This document shows, one piece after another, positions 33,779 through 42,414 of a DNA stretch of 64,000 bases. The notes under the pieces were generated by a model. It was not told the origin of the DNA. It searched no databases and was given only the letters and a program-made list of their open reading frames with translations. Both the position numbers and the translations under genes were made by a program. The stretch is taken from contig PVBG01000027.1 in the NCBI GenBank assembly GCA_002968845.1, positions 1-64,000 of the forward strand, given 5' to 3'. Numbering within the stretch: position 1 is the stretch's first letter; the number at the start of each line of letters is the position of its first letter. The stretch is from Neorhizobium tomejilense (GTDB taxonomy: Bacteria > Pseudomonadota > Alphaproteobacteria > Rhizobiales > Rhizobiaceae).

Positions 33779-34684
33779 TCAAGTCATCAGCCGGGGTAGC
33801 GCGGCGGCCAAGGCGTCGACCGTCAGGCGGACCTTGAGTGGCAGATGCGGCGTCTGCAGCCACAGCGCATGACAATCATACAGAAATGGTGGCTCCTCCG
33901 GCAGCAGCCGCACCAGTGCGCCCTGGCGGATACGTTCGCGCACCAGCCAGGAGGGCAGCCAGGCAAGCCCCATTCCCATCGCCGCCGCATCGGCAACCGC
34001 GTCGAGATCGTCAAGCCGAAAACGATTGGGCGGCAACACTTCGACGGGCGGGGCGCCATCGCGCGGAAACAGCCAGGGCGGAACGGGGCCGGTCCGGCGA
34101 TAGACAACCGCCCGGTGGGGCATCAGATCCTCAATCGTACGTGGCTGTCCGGCCTCGGCGATATAGGCCGGCGAGGCGCAGACGATCATCTGCTGGCGGG
34201 CCACTTTGCGGGCGATCACGCCGCTCCGGTCGCCAAGCTCACCCGTCCTGATTGCCAGGTCGTAGCCGTCTTCTGCAAGGTCGACGAGGCGGTCCGCAAA
34301 GGAGAGGTCCAGCTCCAGCGCAGGATAGCCGCGGGCAAATTCCATCAGCACGGGAAGCACGCAATGTCGGCCGAAATGGACGGGCATGGTGATGCGCAGC
34401 CTGCCGCGCGGTTCGGAGTGATGGTCTGCGGCGAGCGCATCGGCGGCAGCGGCCTCCGACAGGATCAGCCGGCAGCGGTCGTAATAATCACGCCCGAAAT
34501 CCGTCAGGCTCTGGCGGCGCGTCGTGCGATGGAGAAGTCGCACGCCGAGCCGCTCTTCCAGAAACTGGACATGCTTGCCGACCATCGGCGCCGACATGTC
34601 GAGCGCGGCGGCAGCGGCCGCGAAGGAGCCGAGATCCACCGCCTTGACGAAGACGGCCATGCTGGTCAGCCGGTCCATATTCAA
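33779..34684 (-). CDS. LysR-family transcriptional regulator
   Basis: A 301-residue regulator with an N-terminal winged HTH (about 1-60: VFVKAVDLGSFAAAAAALDMSAPMVGKHVQFLEERLGVRLLHRTTRRQSLT) and a LysR substrate-binding domain (about 92-295). It belongs to the large CrgA-like subgroup. It is divergent from an alcohol-dehydrogenase-like gene 98 bp away, its likely target. The inducer is unknown. Confidence 0.88.
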   Translation of the reverse strand: MNMDRLTSMAVFVKAVDLGSFAAAAAALDMSAPMVGKHVQFLEERLGVRLLHRTTRRQSLTDFGRDYYDRCRLILSEAAAADALAADHHSEPRGRLRITMPVHFGRHCVLPVLMEFARGYPALELDLSFADRLVDLAEDGYDLAIRTGELGDRSGVIARKVARQQMIVCASPAYIAEAGQPRTIEDLMPHRAVVYRRTGPVPPWLFPRDGAPPVEVLPPNRFRLDDLDAVADAAAMGMGLAWLPSWLVRERIRQGALVRLLPEEPPFLYDCHALWLQTPHLPLKVRLTVDALAAALPRLMT

Positions 34685-34725
34685 AACACCTGGTTTCTTC
34701 TGAAATATCGAAACGCTGATTTATC

Positions 34726-34743
34726 GCCGATTGGGAAATCGGC
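34726..34743. promoter_or_regulatory. Inverted repeat between LysR and oxidoreductase genes
   Basis: GCCGATT-GGGA-AATCGGC is a perfect 7-bp inverted repeat in the 98-bp divergent gap, 40 bp before the oxidoreductase start. A candidate LysR site or stem-loop. Confidence 0.4.
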
Positions 34744-34782
34744 ATAGCTCATTCCATTCGATTGTTTTGGAGTTTGGAAGAA

Positions 34783-35772
34783 ATGGCACGTATCGTCCGC
34801 TTTCATGAACATGGTGGGCCGGAGGTTCTGCGCATCGAGGCTTTCGAACCTCAGCCGCCCGGCAGGGACGAGGTCCGCATCCGGGTCAAGGCGCTCGGTC
34901 TCAACCGTGCCGAAGCGTTGCTTCGCGCCGGGGCCTATATCGAGACGCCGGTGCTTCCGTCAGGTCTCGGGCTCGAAGCGGCCGGTATCGTCGATGCGCT
35001 CGGTGAAGGGGTGGAGAGTTTCGTCGTGGGCGATGTTGTCAGCATCATACCGCCGATCTCGATGGTCCGCTGGCCGGCCTATGGCGATCTCGTCACCTTT
35101 CCCGAATCGATGGTCGTCAAACATCCGGCAAGGCTCGACTTCGTCGGCGCCGCGGCGCTCTGGATGGCCTATCTGACGGCCTATGGCGCGCTGATCGGCA
35201 TTGCGGGGCTAAAACGCGGTGATTTCATTGTCATCACCGCGGCATCCAGCAGTGTCGGACTGGCGGCGATCCAGATGGCCAGGCTCGTGGGTGCCATCCC
35301 GATTGCGGTAACGCGCAACTCGGTCAAGAAGCAGGCCCTGCTGGATGCGGGAGCGGCCGAGGTGATCGCTTCTTCGGAGGAAGACCTGCAGGCGAGGCTT
35401 GAGGAGATTGCCGGGAAGGACGGCGTCCGGGTGGTGTTCGATGCGATCGGCGGGCCGATTTTCCAGCCGCTGACCGCCGCGATGTCGCGGGGCGGGATCC
35501 TTATCGAGTACGGCGGCCTGAGTGGAGAGCCGACGCCGTTTCCCCTCTTCGAGGTGCTTGCGAAACGCCTGACCTTGCGGGGCTATCTTGTCCACGAAAT
35601 CACCGGCGATCCGGCTCGACTGGCGGAGGCCAGGTCCTTCATTGCCGATGGCGTGGAGAGAGGGCTGCTGAAGCCGGTCGTCGCCAGGACGTTTCCGTTC
35701 GAGGAGATCGCCGAAGCGCATCGCTTTCTGGAATCGAATGCGCAGTTCGGAAAGATCGTCGTCACGGTCTGA
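34783..35772 (+). CDS. MDR-family NAD(P)-dependent oxidoreductase (quinone-reductase-like)
   Basis: A 329-residue medium-chain dehydrogenase/reductase. The GroES-like N-terminal half (VRIRVKALGLNRAEALLRAG) lacks the zinc-binding Cys/His set, as in quinone-reductase-like members; the Rossmann half has ITAASSSVGLAAIQMARLVGA. ATG 34783 follows TTGGAAGAA; a TTG 21 bases earlier is less likely. Divergent LysR gene is probably its regulator. Substrate not predictable. Confidence 0.88.
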   Translation: MARIVRFHEHGGPEVLRIEAFEPQPPGRDEVRIRVKALGLNRAEALLRAGAYIETPVLPSGLGLEAAGIVDALGEGVESFVVGDVVSIIPPISMVRWPAYGDLVTFPESMVVKHPARLDFVGAAALWMAYLTAYGALIGIAGLKRGDFIVITAASSSVGLAAIQMARLVGAIPIAVTRNSVKKQALLDAGAAEVIASSEEDLQARLEEIAGKDGVRVVFDAIGGPIFQPLTAAMSRGGILIEYGGLSGEPTPFPLFEVLAKRLTLRGYLVHEITGDPARLAEARSFIADGVERGLLKPVVARTFPFEEIAEAHRFLESNAQFGKIVVTV

Positions 35773-35778
35773 TCGGCG

Positions 35779-36849
35779 TCAGCCGCCGGAGCCGGAGATC
35801 TGCAGCGCGGCGCCGAGCAGCGACAGGCCGACCAGCAGCACGAACAAGGCGCCGCCGATCTCGATCGCATGGGTGACACGCCGCCCAGTGCGCGAGCCCG
35901 GGCCGGCAAAGCGGACGGCGAGGTCCTTGGCGGTGACCGCGAGCGTGGCAAGGATGGTGACGGTGATCGCCGTGCCGATCGACATGGCGAGAACCGAAAG
36001 CACGCCGCCGAGATAGAGGCTGTTCAAAAGCGCGAAACTCATCACCAGGATCGCGCCCGAGCAGGGGCGCAGGCCGACCGCAATGATCGCCGACCAGGCC
36101 TCGTGCAGACTGAAATCCCTGGACTTCAACAGGGCCGGATCGGGCATGTGGCTGACGCCGCAGGTTTCGCAATAGTCGCCGGTTCCCTGGTAGTCGTGGT
36201 CGTCGATCTCGACGGCCTGGAAATTGAGCCCGGTGGCGCCGCGTCCGTTACCGGCGGGGGCTGCCATGGGCATGTTGACGACGCGCATCCGAAGCGCCCG
36301 GATCTTCTTCACCAGCAGCCAGGCGCCGAAAAGGGCGACCATCGCGAAGCTGGCGATCTCCATCGCCTGGGTCGCCGCCGTCATGGTGATGCCCGAGCCG
36401 CGCAGCAGGAGAAAGGCCGCGCCGACCAGCAGAACCGCGACCGCGCCCTGCAGCAGCGCGGAGATGAAGGAGATGACAATGCCGCGCCGGAGTTCGATCT
36501 CGTTGGCGATCATGTAGGAGGAGATCACCGCCTTGCCGTGGCCGGGGCCGGCGGCATGAAAGACGCCATAAGCGAACGACAGCCCGATCAGGCCGGACAA
36601 GGCCCAGGGGTCCTCGCGCATCGCCTTCAGCGAACCGGTCAGCGCCCGGTAGAAGGACTGCTGGTAAAAATTGATCCAGGCGAAAAACGGACCGAGCGGC
36701 CCGCCGACCGAGAAGGAGGGTTCGGCCGAACCGACGCCGAGCGGTGATTGCGCATGCGCCGAACCCGTCATCAGGATGCCTGCCGCCGCAACAACGAGAA
36801 GGGCAGGGATCATGGCCGAAGGGGAGAGGGCACGGCGGATCATCAGCAT
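35779..36849 (-). CDS. NicO-family nickel/cobalt exporter
   Basis: A 356-residue inner-membrane metal transporter of the NicO/RcnA family. A signal-like N-terminus (to about residue 33), then about six hydrophobic segments. The motif HAAGPGHGKAVISSY is the family hallmark with metal-binding His; RPCSGAILVM is a second mark. A cytosolic loop (about 205-240: DDHDYQGTGDYCETCGVSH) carries His/Asp/Cys that could bind metal. It overlaps the DUF1007 gene by 7 bp; in related bacteria these two occur together. Either nickel or cobalt. Confidence 0.88.
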   Translation of the reverse strand: MLMIRRALSPSAMIPALLVVAAAGILMTGSAHAQSPLGVGSAEPSFSVGGPLGPFFAWINFYQQSFYRALTGSLKAMREDPWALSGLIGLSFAYGVFHAAGPGHGKAVISSYMIANEIELRRGIVISFISALLQGAVAVLLVGAAFLLLRGSGITMTAATQAMEIASFAMVALFGAWLLVKKIRALRMRVVNMPMAAPAGNGRGATGLNFQAVEIDDHDYQGTGDYCETCGVSHMPDPALLKSRDFSLHEAWSAIIAVGLRPCSGAILVMSFALLNSLYLGGVLSVLAMSIGTAITVTILATLAVTAKDLAVRFAGPGSRTGRRVTHAIEIGGALFVLLVGLSLLGAALQISGSGG

Positions 36850-37487
36850 GTCAGTTCCAGTCGGGTGGCGAAGAGTTTCGACATGTCGGTGCCGGTCGGA
36901 TCGTTGAAGAAGGCGTCCGTCAGCGACTTGCTGTTCTGCGAGATCACCTCATCGGGGTCGGGGCGCACCACCTTGTGCTGGCAATGCGAAAAACCGTCGC
37001 CCTTGACGTTCAGGTCGCCATCGGTCGGGAAGTCGATCGAGGTGTACATCGAGGGGTCGTAGACGCCGAAGGTCAGCCGGCCCTTGAGCGGCACCGGCTT
37101 TTCGGGCTTGACCGCAAACAGGACAAGGAGCTGGTTGCCGTCGAGCGAGACGTGGATCACGTCGGGCTTCTGCACTCCGACGGTTGCGCCGTTCAGGGTG
37201 ATCGTCGTGAAATAGTGGTAGTCGCCGAGCGACTTGCGCATCACCTCGCCGAGCGCTGCAAGTTCTTTCGCGTCGAGCTTCAGGTCGGTGTTCTTGTCGA
37301 AGTCCAGCAGCACGCTTGACGAAAACACCTCGTCGAACCGCCAGACATTGTGCAGTTCCGCGATATTGCCGTCGGTTCCGGCCACCACTTCGAGCCGCGC
37401 CTCGGCGAAGATGTGTGGATGGGCGATAGCGGGCAGCGGAAGACAGGCTGCCGCCAGCGCGGCAATGGTCATGACTCGATATCGCAT
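36843..37487 (-). CDS. DUF1007-family periplasmic protein
   Basis: A 214-residue exported protein: signal peptide (MRYRVMTIAALAAACLPLPAIA) directly followed by HPHIFAEARLEVV, where the mature N-terminal His-Pro-His could bind metal. The rest is beta-rich with DxD-type acidic stretches (DFDKNTDLKLDAKEL) and a DYHYFTT segment. The family travels with NicO exporters, as here, and may deliver or sense nickel/cobalt. First gene of the pair. Confidence 0.85.
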   Translation of the reverse strand: MRYRVMTIAALAAACLPLPAIAHPHIFAEARLEVVAGTDGNIAELHNVWRFDEVFSSSVLLDFDKNTDLKLDAKELAALGEVMRKSLGDYHYFTTITLNGATVGVQKPDVIHVSLDGNQLLVLFAVKPEKPVPLKGRLTFGVYDPSMYTSIDFPTDGDLNVKGDGFSHCQHKVVRPDPDEVISQNSKSLTDAFFNDPTGTDMSKLFATRLELTC

Positions 37488-37579
37488 TCGCCCTGTGGCT
37501 CCCGGTTCGTCCGCCCCTTGCAGTGCAGCGTAAATGAGACGGAATTTCGACTCGAACCGGTCACATGTCCAGCCCCGGT

Positions 37580-38755
37580 CTAGTGCCGGGTGAGATTTTC
37601 CAGATGTTCCATGCGTTTGCGGAACTGGCTCTCGAAATCCCAGCCCTTAGCGAACCGAAGTGCATTCTCGGCGCACTCCAGGATGGACGAGCGGTCCTTG
37701 TCGAGGGCGGTCAACCGGTCGGCCACCGCCCTGATGTCGCCGAGCGGGGCGATCCAGCCGGCTTTCGATTCGGCCATTAGCGCCGACCACATCCTGTTGT
37801 CGTAACCGACGATCGGCACGCCACAGCCCATCGTCTCGATATAGGTGCAGGAGGGATCCGACTGCCTGTGGCAACTGAGGAAGATATCGGCACGGTTGCG
37901 GGTCAGCGGCACGAGCTCCTGCTCGAAATCGACCGGATCCTTGAGGAAGACGCAGTCGTGCAGCCAGTGCCTGCGGATATCGGCGGCGATCGCATCGGAA
38001 AGGCTTCCCTCGCCGTAGATCGTCAGCGTGAAATCGACGCCCCGTTCGCCAAGCAGTCTGGCGATCGGAACGAGGTCCTGCACGCCCTTCATCGGTTCCA
38101 GCCGCCCGGAATGGATGAGCCGCAACGGCTCGCCGCTCAGGAGATGCCGTTTTCGGGCATTCATCTCCTGCGGCGTCGCGAACATTGCCGGTTTCATGCG
38201 GTTGTCGAGATAGAGGAGCTGGCTGCCGCCCATGTCGCGGTAGGCCGTGTGGGCCGGGTAACCGTTTGCCTGAATGCCGCGGGCGGCGCGGAACGCGCGC
38301 TTGCGCTTGTATTCCTGCATCACCGTCCAGGCCATGCCGTAGATTTTCCGCGGCAGGCTGCGCGTATCGTCGAGCGAGATGATCTGCAGCCGGGTCTGGT
38401 GGGTGTATTCGATCGAGTAGACCACGGCGCTCCGAGCTTTCCGAATCGCCTCGGGGGCTAAGAGGTCGAGGTAGGAATCTCCCGACAGCAGCGCGAGGTC
38501 GAAATCGGCGAGATGGTCCACCGATACCCGTTCCTCCGGCTCCAGGATACGCACCCGGAAGTCGAGTTCGCCGATGTCATAGCGACCGCCGAAGGGTATG
38601 TCGGTCGCGCCGCGCCGGATGAAGCAGGTGACCGGCCCCGACCAGTGCCGCACGTGCAGGGCCATGCCGGAAACGAACTTCTTGTCGAGCACCAGCTTGC
38701 CGTTCGCGGCCTCGATCACCGGTGCCGACACGAACATCGCCAGGCTTTTCTGCAT
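37580..38755 (-). CDS. GT4-like glycosyltransferase
   Basis: A 391-residue glycosyltransferase of the GT-B fold. The C-terminal half contains LRLIHSGRLEPMKGVQDLVPIARLLGERGVDFTLTIYGEGSL and later SCTYIETMGCGVPIVGYDN, the family 1 (GT4) nucleotide-sugar-binding segments. The Met at 38755 (MQKSLAMFVSAP) is preferred because a GGAGG lies upstream; an extension to 38821 is possible. It stands alone, so the acceptor is unknown: surface polysaccharide is an inference. Confidence 0.82.
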   Translation of the reverse strand: MQKSLAMFVSAPVIEAANGKLVLDKKFVSGMALHVRHWSGPVTCFIRRGATDIPFGGRYDIGELDFRVRILEPEERVSVDHLADFDLALLSGDSYLDLLAPEAIRKARSAVVYSIEYTHQTRLQIISLDDTRSLPRKIYGMAWTVMQEYKRKRAFRAARGIQANGYPAHTAYRDMGGSQLLYLDNRMKPAMFATPQEMNARKRHLLSGEPLRLIHSGRLEPMKGVQDLVPIARLLGERGVDFTLTIYGEGSLSDAIAADIRRHWLHDCVFLKDPVDFEQELVPLTRNRADIFLSCHRQSDPSCTYIETMGCGVPIVGYDNRMWSALMAESKAGWIAPLGDIRAVADRLTALDKDRSSILECAENALRFAKGWDFESQFRKRMEHLENLTRH

Positions 38756-38912
38756 GGACGTTGATCCTCCGCGATGCCGAGACTTTCGCACGCTGAGCCG
38801 TACTATGCTGATCGAAGCCAAGCTCCGGCAAGCCGGCCAATAGGTCGACTTGCCACGGAGGCGTTACCTCATTTGCCGTAGGGACCGGTGAGGCATCGGG
38901 CGCCCGGATCGG

Positions 38913-39806
38913 TCAATGCTGGCGGCGGAACCAGGTGGAGAGGAAGTCGACGAAGCTCCTGACCTTGGCGGGCAGGTAGCGGCGATGCGGATAGACCGCG
39001 TAGATGCCACGGTCCTTGGCAATATAATCGTCGAACAGCGTCACCAGCTCGCCGGACTGGATAGAAGCGTTGGCGATGAAATCCGGGATGATCGCGACGC
39101 CGAGGCCCGCGCGGGCGGCACGCAACGTCGCCTGCGGGCTGTTGATCTCGACCGGGCCGCTGACGGCGACCGAGATCGTCGAGCCGTCCTTGTCGGTGAA
39201 GCGGACATTGTTGTGCCAGCGGGAATTGGTGTCGATGATGAAGGGGACGCGGTTCAGGTCCTGCGGGTGTTCGAGCGGACCGTATTTGGCGACGAAATCG
39301 GCGGTCGCTACCGTATAGACCCGGAAGTCGGAGAGCTTTCGGGCGATCAGCCCGGAATCCTCGAGCTTGGTGATTCGGATCGCGAGGTCGAAATTTTCCT
39401 CGATCAGGTCGACGAACCGGTCCTCGGCGACGATTTCCAGCGACACTTCCGTGTGGCTCTTGGCGAAATCGATCAGCGACTGGCCGACCTCGGCATCGAT
39501 GAAGGTCCGCGGCACGGAAACGCGCAGGCGTCCCTTCAGGTCGGCATTGTTCTCGCGCACCAGGTCGGCGAGATTGTCGATCTCTTTCAGGATGTCGGCG
39601 GCGGTCCGGTAATAGGTGTGGCCGGCCTCGGTCATCGAGAACTGGCGGGTGGTGCGATTGAGCAGCAGCGCACCGAGATCGTCTTCCAGTTCGCGCACGT
39701 ATTTGGAAAGCAGGGCCTTCGACCGCCCGGTCCGCCGGGCTGCGGCTGAAAAGCCTTCTGCTTCAACCACATCGATGAAGGCTCGCATGCGCGTTAGAGT
39801 GTCCAA
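38913..39806 (-). CDS. LysR-family transcriptional regulator
   Basis: A 297-residue LysR regulator (HTH: AFIDVVEAEGFSAAARRTGRSKALLSKYVRELEDDLGALLLNRTTRQFSMTEAG, about residues 9-62; effector domain 90-290). It lies divergent from the ornithine decarboxylase leader, so it may act on that promoter, though rhizobial ODC leaders are thought to be controlled at RNA level. Target not determined. Confidence 0.87.
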   Translation of the reverse strand: MDTLTRMRAFIDVVEAEGFSAAARRTGRSKALLSKYVRELEDDLGALLLNRTTRQFSMTEAGHTYYRTAADILKEIDNLADLVRENNADLKGRLRVSVPRTFIDAEVGQSLIDFAKSHTEVSLEIVAEDRFVDLIEENFDLAIRITKLEDSGLIARKLSDFRVYTVATADFVAKYGPLEHPQDLNRVPFIIDTNSRWHNNVRFTDKDGSTISVAVSGPVEINSPQATLRAARAGLGVAIIPDFIANASIQSGELVTLFDDYIAKDRGIYAVYPHRRYLPAKVRSFVDFLSTWFRRQH

Positions 39807-39894
39807 ATGTCGCCCCTTTTAGTCTGGTCGATCCTAGTTGGGATTTAGCATGGAATTGTGCAATGCGAAATTTCGGTGACGGGCAAAAAAACTC

Positions 39895-39923
39895 TTGATT
39901 ATGACCGCGAATATTCTTATCTC
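39895..39923 (+). promoter_or_regulatory. Probable promoter of the odc leader
   Basis: TTGATT, 17 bp, TATCTC. Transcription would start near 39930, giving a leader of about 400 nt before the odc start. The -10 is weak. Confidence 0.4.
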
Positions 39924-39929
39924 CCGGTC

Positions 39930-40335
39930 AGCCCAAAGTCGCACGTGCCCGTGGGTGTCCGCCGACCCTCTATTTGGTGAGGTCATCGGTAAGGTACCTG
40001 GAACTAACCCCTCCAGTCGCTATTCCGGCCATCCGGGAAATGCGAGGACATCTGAAGCAACGACGGTGCGGGCCTTTTTGTTCTCTCCCTGCTTTCCATC
40101 AGCGGGGGTTACTGAAGAGGCACACCATCATTGCCGGAAGTGCGGTAGGGACCTCCCTCCAATCCATGGCAGACAAAGCCGGATCATTGTTCGTGGCAGA
40201 GCGTTGATCCACTTATCGCGCGTTTGAGCGTGTTCACGGTACCGGTGTCTCCACCAACCGGGCTGAACGCATTCTCATCCGTCCTTTGTCCTCCGGTTCA
40301 CAGCCGGAGCTTTGAGATTTTGAAGGGACTGACCG
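39930..40335 (+). ncRNA. speF-type leader RNA upstream of ornithine decarboxylase
   Basis: This 400-bp stretch between the divergent LysR gene and odc has no convincing ORF but several pairing segments and a GCGGGCCTTTTTGTT string near 40070-40084 that could be part of a mid-leader terminator or expression platform. Alphaproteobacteria carry the conserved speF RNA motif at exactly this position and length before ODC genes. I call it by position, length and lineage; I did not align it to a model. Confidence 0.65.
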
Positions 40336-41469
40336 ATGACCACTGCTCGCATCCTTGACTTCATCAAGACCCAGCGTCCCGAAGGACCGTATCTTGTTGT
40401 CGATCTCGACGTCGTGCGCGACAATTTCACCGCTTTCCGTCATGCCCTGCCGGACAGCGCGATCTATTACGCGGTCAAGGCCAACCCGGAACCGGCAATC
40501 CTGAAGCTGCTCGCTTCGATGGGTTCCAATTTCGACTGCGCCTCGGTCGCCGAAATCCAGATGGCGCTCGACGCCGGCGCGTCCGCCGACCGCATCTCCT
40601 TCGGCAACACGATCAAGAAGGAACGCGACATCGCTCGCGCCTTCGCGCTCGGCGTCGGCCTCTATGCCGTCGACAGCCATGAGGAAGTCGAGAAGATCTC
40701 CCGCGCGGCTCCCGGCGCAAAGGTATTCTGCCGCGTGCTGACCGATGGCGAAGGCGCCGAATGGCCGCTGTCGCGCAAGTTCGGTTGCGTGCCGCAGATG
40801 GCCGTCGACGTGCTCGTCTACGCGCACCAGATGGGTCTCGAGTCCTACGGCGTGTCGTTCCATGTCGGTTCGCAGATGACCAAGGTCGATGCCTGGGATG
40901 CGGCTCTTGCCGATGCCAAGCGCGTCTTCGGTTCGCTTGCAAAGCAGGGCATCGTTCTGCAGATGGTCAACATGGGCGGCGGTTTCCCGACCAAGTACCT
41001 GCGCGACGTGCCGAAGGCCGAAGAATACGGCAAGGCGATCTTCGCTTCGCTGCGCAAGTATTTCGGCAACAACCTGCCGAAGACGATCATCGAGCCGGGT
41101 CGCGGCATGGTCGGCAATGCGGGCGTCATCAAGGCTGAAGTCGTCCTCGTGTCGAAGAAGTCGGACAACGACAATCACCGATGGGTCTTCCTCGATATCG
41201 GCAAGTTCGGCGGCCTCGCCGAAACCATGGACGAGGCCATCCGTTACCCGATCCGCACCGAGCGGGACGGCGACGAGATGGAACCCTGCGTTCTCGCCGG
41301 CCCGACCTGCGACAGCGCCGACGTGATGTACGAGAAGAACATGTATCCGCTGCCGGTGACGCTCACCATCGGCGACGAGGTTCTGATCGAAGGCACCGGC
41401 GCCTATACGACGACCTACTCGGCCGTCGCCTTCAACGGTTTCGACCCCCTGAAGGCCTACGTCATCTAA
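40336..41469 (+). CDS. odc: Ornithine decarboxylase (PLP fold-type III)
   Basis: A 377-residue ornithine/lysine/diaminopimelate-type decarboxylase making putrescine from ornithine. The barrel domain has YYAVKANPEPAILKLLASMG with the PLP Lys48, VSFHVGSQMTKVDAWDAAL, MVNMGGGFPTKY and IIEPGRGMVGNAG; the C-terminal barrel has AGPTCDSADVM with the catalytic Cys. Length and segments fit bacterial eukaryote-like ODC. Downstream is a GNAT gene. Activity on lysine as well is possible in this group. Confidence 0.93.
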   Translation: MTTARILDFIKTQRPEGPYLVVDLDVVRDNFTAFRHALPDSAIYYAVKANPEPAILKLLASMGSNFDCASVAEIQMALDAGASADRISFGNTIKKERDIARAFALGVGLYAVDSHEEVEKISRAAPGAKVFCRVLTDGEGAEWPLSRKFGCVPQMAVDVLVYAHQMGLESYGVSFHVGSQMTKVDAWDAALADAKRVFGSLAKQGIVLQMVNMGGGFPTKYLRDVPKAEEYGKAIFASLRKYFGNNLPKTIIEPGRGMVGNAGVIKAEVVLVSKKSDNDNHRWVFLDIGKFGGLAETMDEAIRYPIRTERDGDEMEPCVLAGPTCDSADVMYEKNMYPLPVTLTIGDEVLIEGTGAYTTTYSAVAFNGFDPLKAYVI

Positions 41470-41589
41470 GGGGCGGCTTGCCGCTCCCCAAGACGTGTCA
41501 CTTCCGCCGGCCCCGTAACCAGTCGGGGCGGCAAATTCACAATTCCTCTTCATCGCCGCTCATAACGGTATTGGGTACGGGAGGCCACG

Positions 41590-42159
41590 ATGGCCGCTGT
41601 TCTTGATTCTGTACGCGCATTCTTTGCGCCTAACTCCACTTTCACCATCGACGCCGAAACGCCGGCCGACGTGGTCGCCCGCGAAACCCTGCTCGACCGC
41701 GCCATGGGCCCGGATCGTCGCCGGAAGTCGTCGGAAAAGATCCGCCGCAACCGCGTGCCGGCCGAAGGGCTCGCCATCGTTGCGCGCGACGGCGCCGGCC
41801 ACGTGATCGGCACCGTGCGTCTTTGGAACGTAGAGGCCGGCATTTCGTCCGAAGGCCAGGCCATCGATGCGCTGCTGCTCGGCCCGCTTGCGGTCGATTG
41901 CGTTCATGAAGGCAAGGGCATCGGGGCGGCGCTGATGCGTGCAGCAATCACCGAGGCGCACAAGCGCGGCCATGGTGCTGTCCTGCTGGTCGGCGATGCG
42001 GCCTATTACGAACGGTTCGGCTTCTTCGCCGACAAGACCCGGCATCTCGTCATGCCCGGCCCCTTCGAGCGCTCTCGTTTCCTGGCGCTCGAACTCAAGG
42101 CCGGCTGGCTTGAAGGTGCCGCTGGCATGATCGTCGCCAACGGGCGCAAGCTCGCCTGA
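41590..42159 (+). CDS. GNAT-family N-acetyltransferase (YhbS-like)
   Basis: A 189-residue acetyltransferase. GLAIVARDGAGHVIGTVRLWNVEA, LLLGPLAVDCVHEGKGIGAALMRAAITEAHKRGHGAVLLVGDAAYYERFGF contains the acetyl-CoA pyrophosphate loop (EGKGIGAAL). It lies 120 bp after odc on the same strand, with its own ribosome site GGGAGGCCACG. Acetylation of a polyamine is a tempting idea but the fold does not tell the substrate. Confidence 0.88.
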   Translation: MAAVLDSVRAFFAPNSTFTIDAETPADVVARETLLDRAMGPDRRRKSSEKIRRNRVPAEGLAIVARDGAGHVIGTVRLWNVEAGISSEGQAIDALLLGPLAVDCVHEGKGIGAALMRAAITEAHKRGHGAVLLVGDAAYYERFGFFADKTRHLVMPGPFERSRFLALELKAGWLEGAAGMIVANGRKLA

Positions 42160-42224
42160 CGAGGTCGCGTTCCCGACCCAAGGCATTCAGCACTCAGGGC
42201 CTCGCGCCCCGACGATCTGCGCAG

Positions 42225-42282
42225 ACCCCGCCTCTCCGGTGGAGCGTTCCTGTTGGAGCGCCCGCGGCGAGGCGGGGTTTTT
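42225..42282 (+). terminator. Intrinsic terminator after the GNAT gene
   Basis: ACCCCGCCTC pairs with GAGGCGGGGT (42269-42278), followed by TTTT. The 34-base loop is long and may hold an inner hairpin. It lies 65 bp after the GNAT stop. Confidence 0.7.
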
Positions 42283-42334
42283 CGTGCGACAAATTCTCCG
42301 TTTCGGGCCGCCGCCGCGCATCCGCCGGCAGCGG

Positions 42335-42348
42335 TTGATCCGGATCAA
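42335..42348. promoter_or_regulatory. FNR/FixK-type anaerobox upstream of ompW
   Basis: TTGATCCGGATCAA is a perfect match to TTGAT-N4-ATCAA, centred 73 bp before the ompW start. If it acts at -41.5, transcription begins near 42383. Confidence 0.75.
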
Positions 42349-42414
42349 TCCGACTCTCGCCGCCCGCGCCTAAGCCTCTCCCTGCAAGATCAAAACGCAA
42401 GCAGGAGAGCTTAC

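Noticed and set aside
39895..40227. 110-codon frame inside the odc leader as a coding gene
   Set aside because: No ribosome site or conserved features; position fits a structured leader RNA better.
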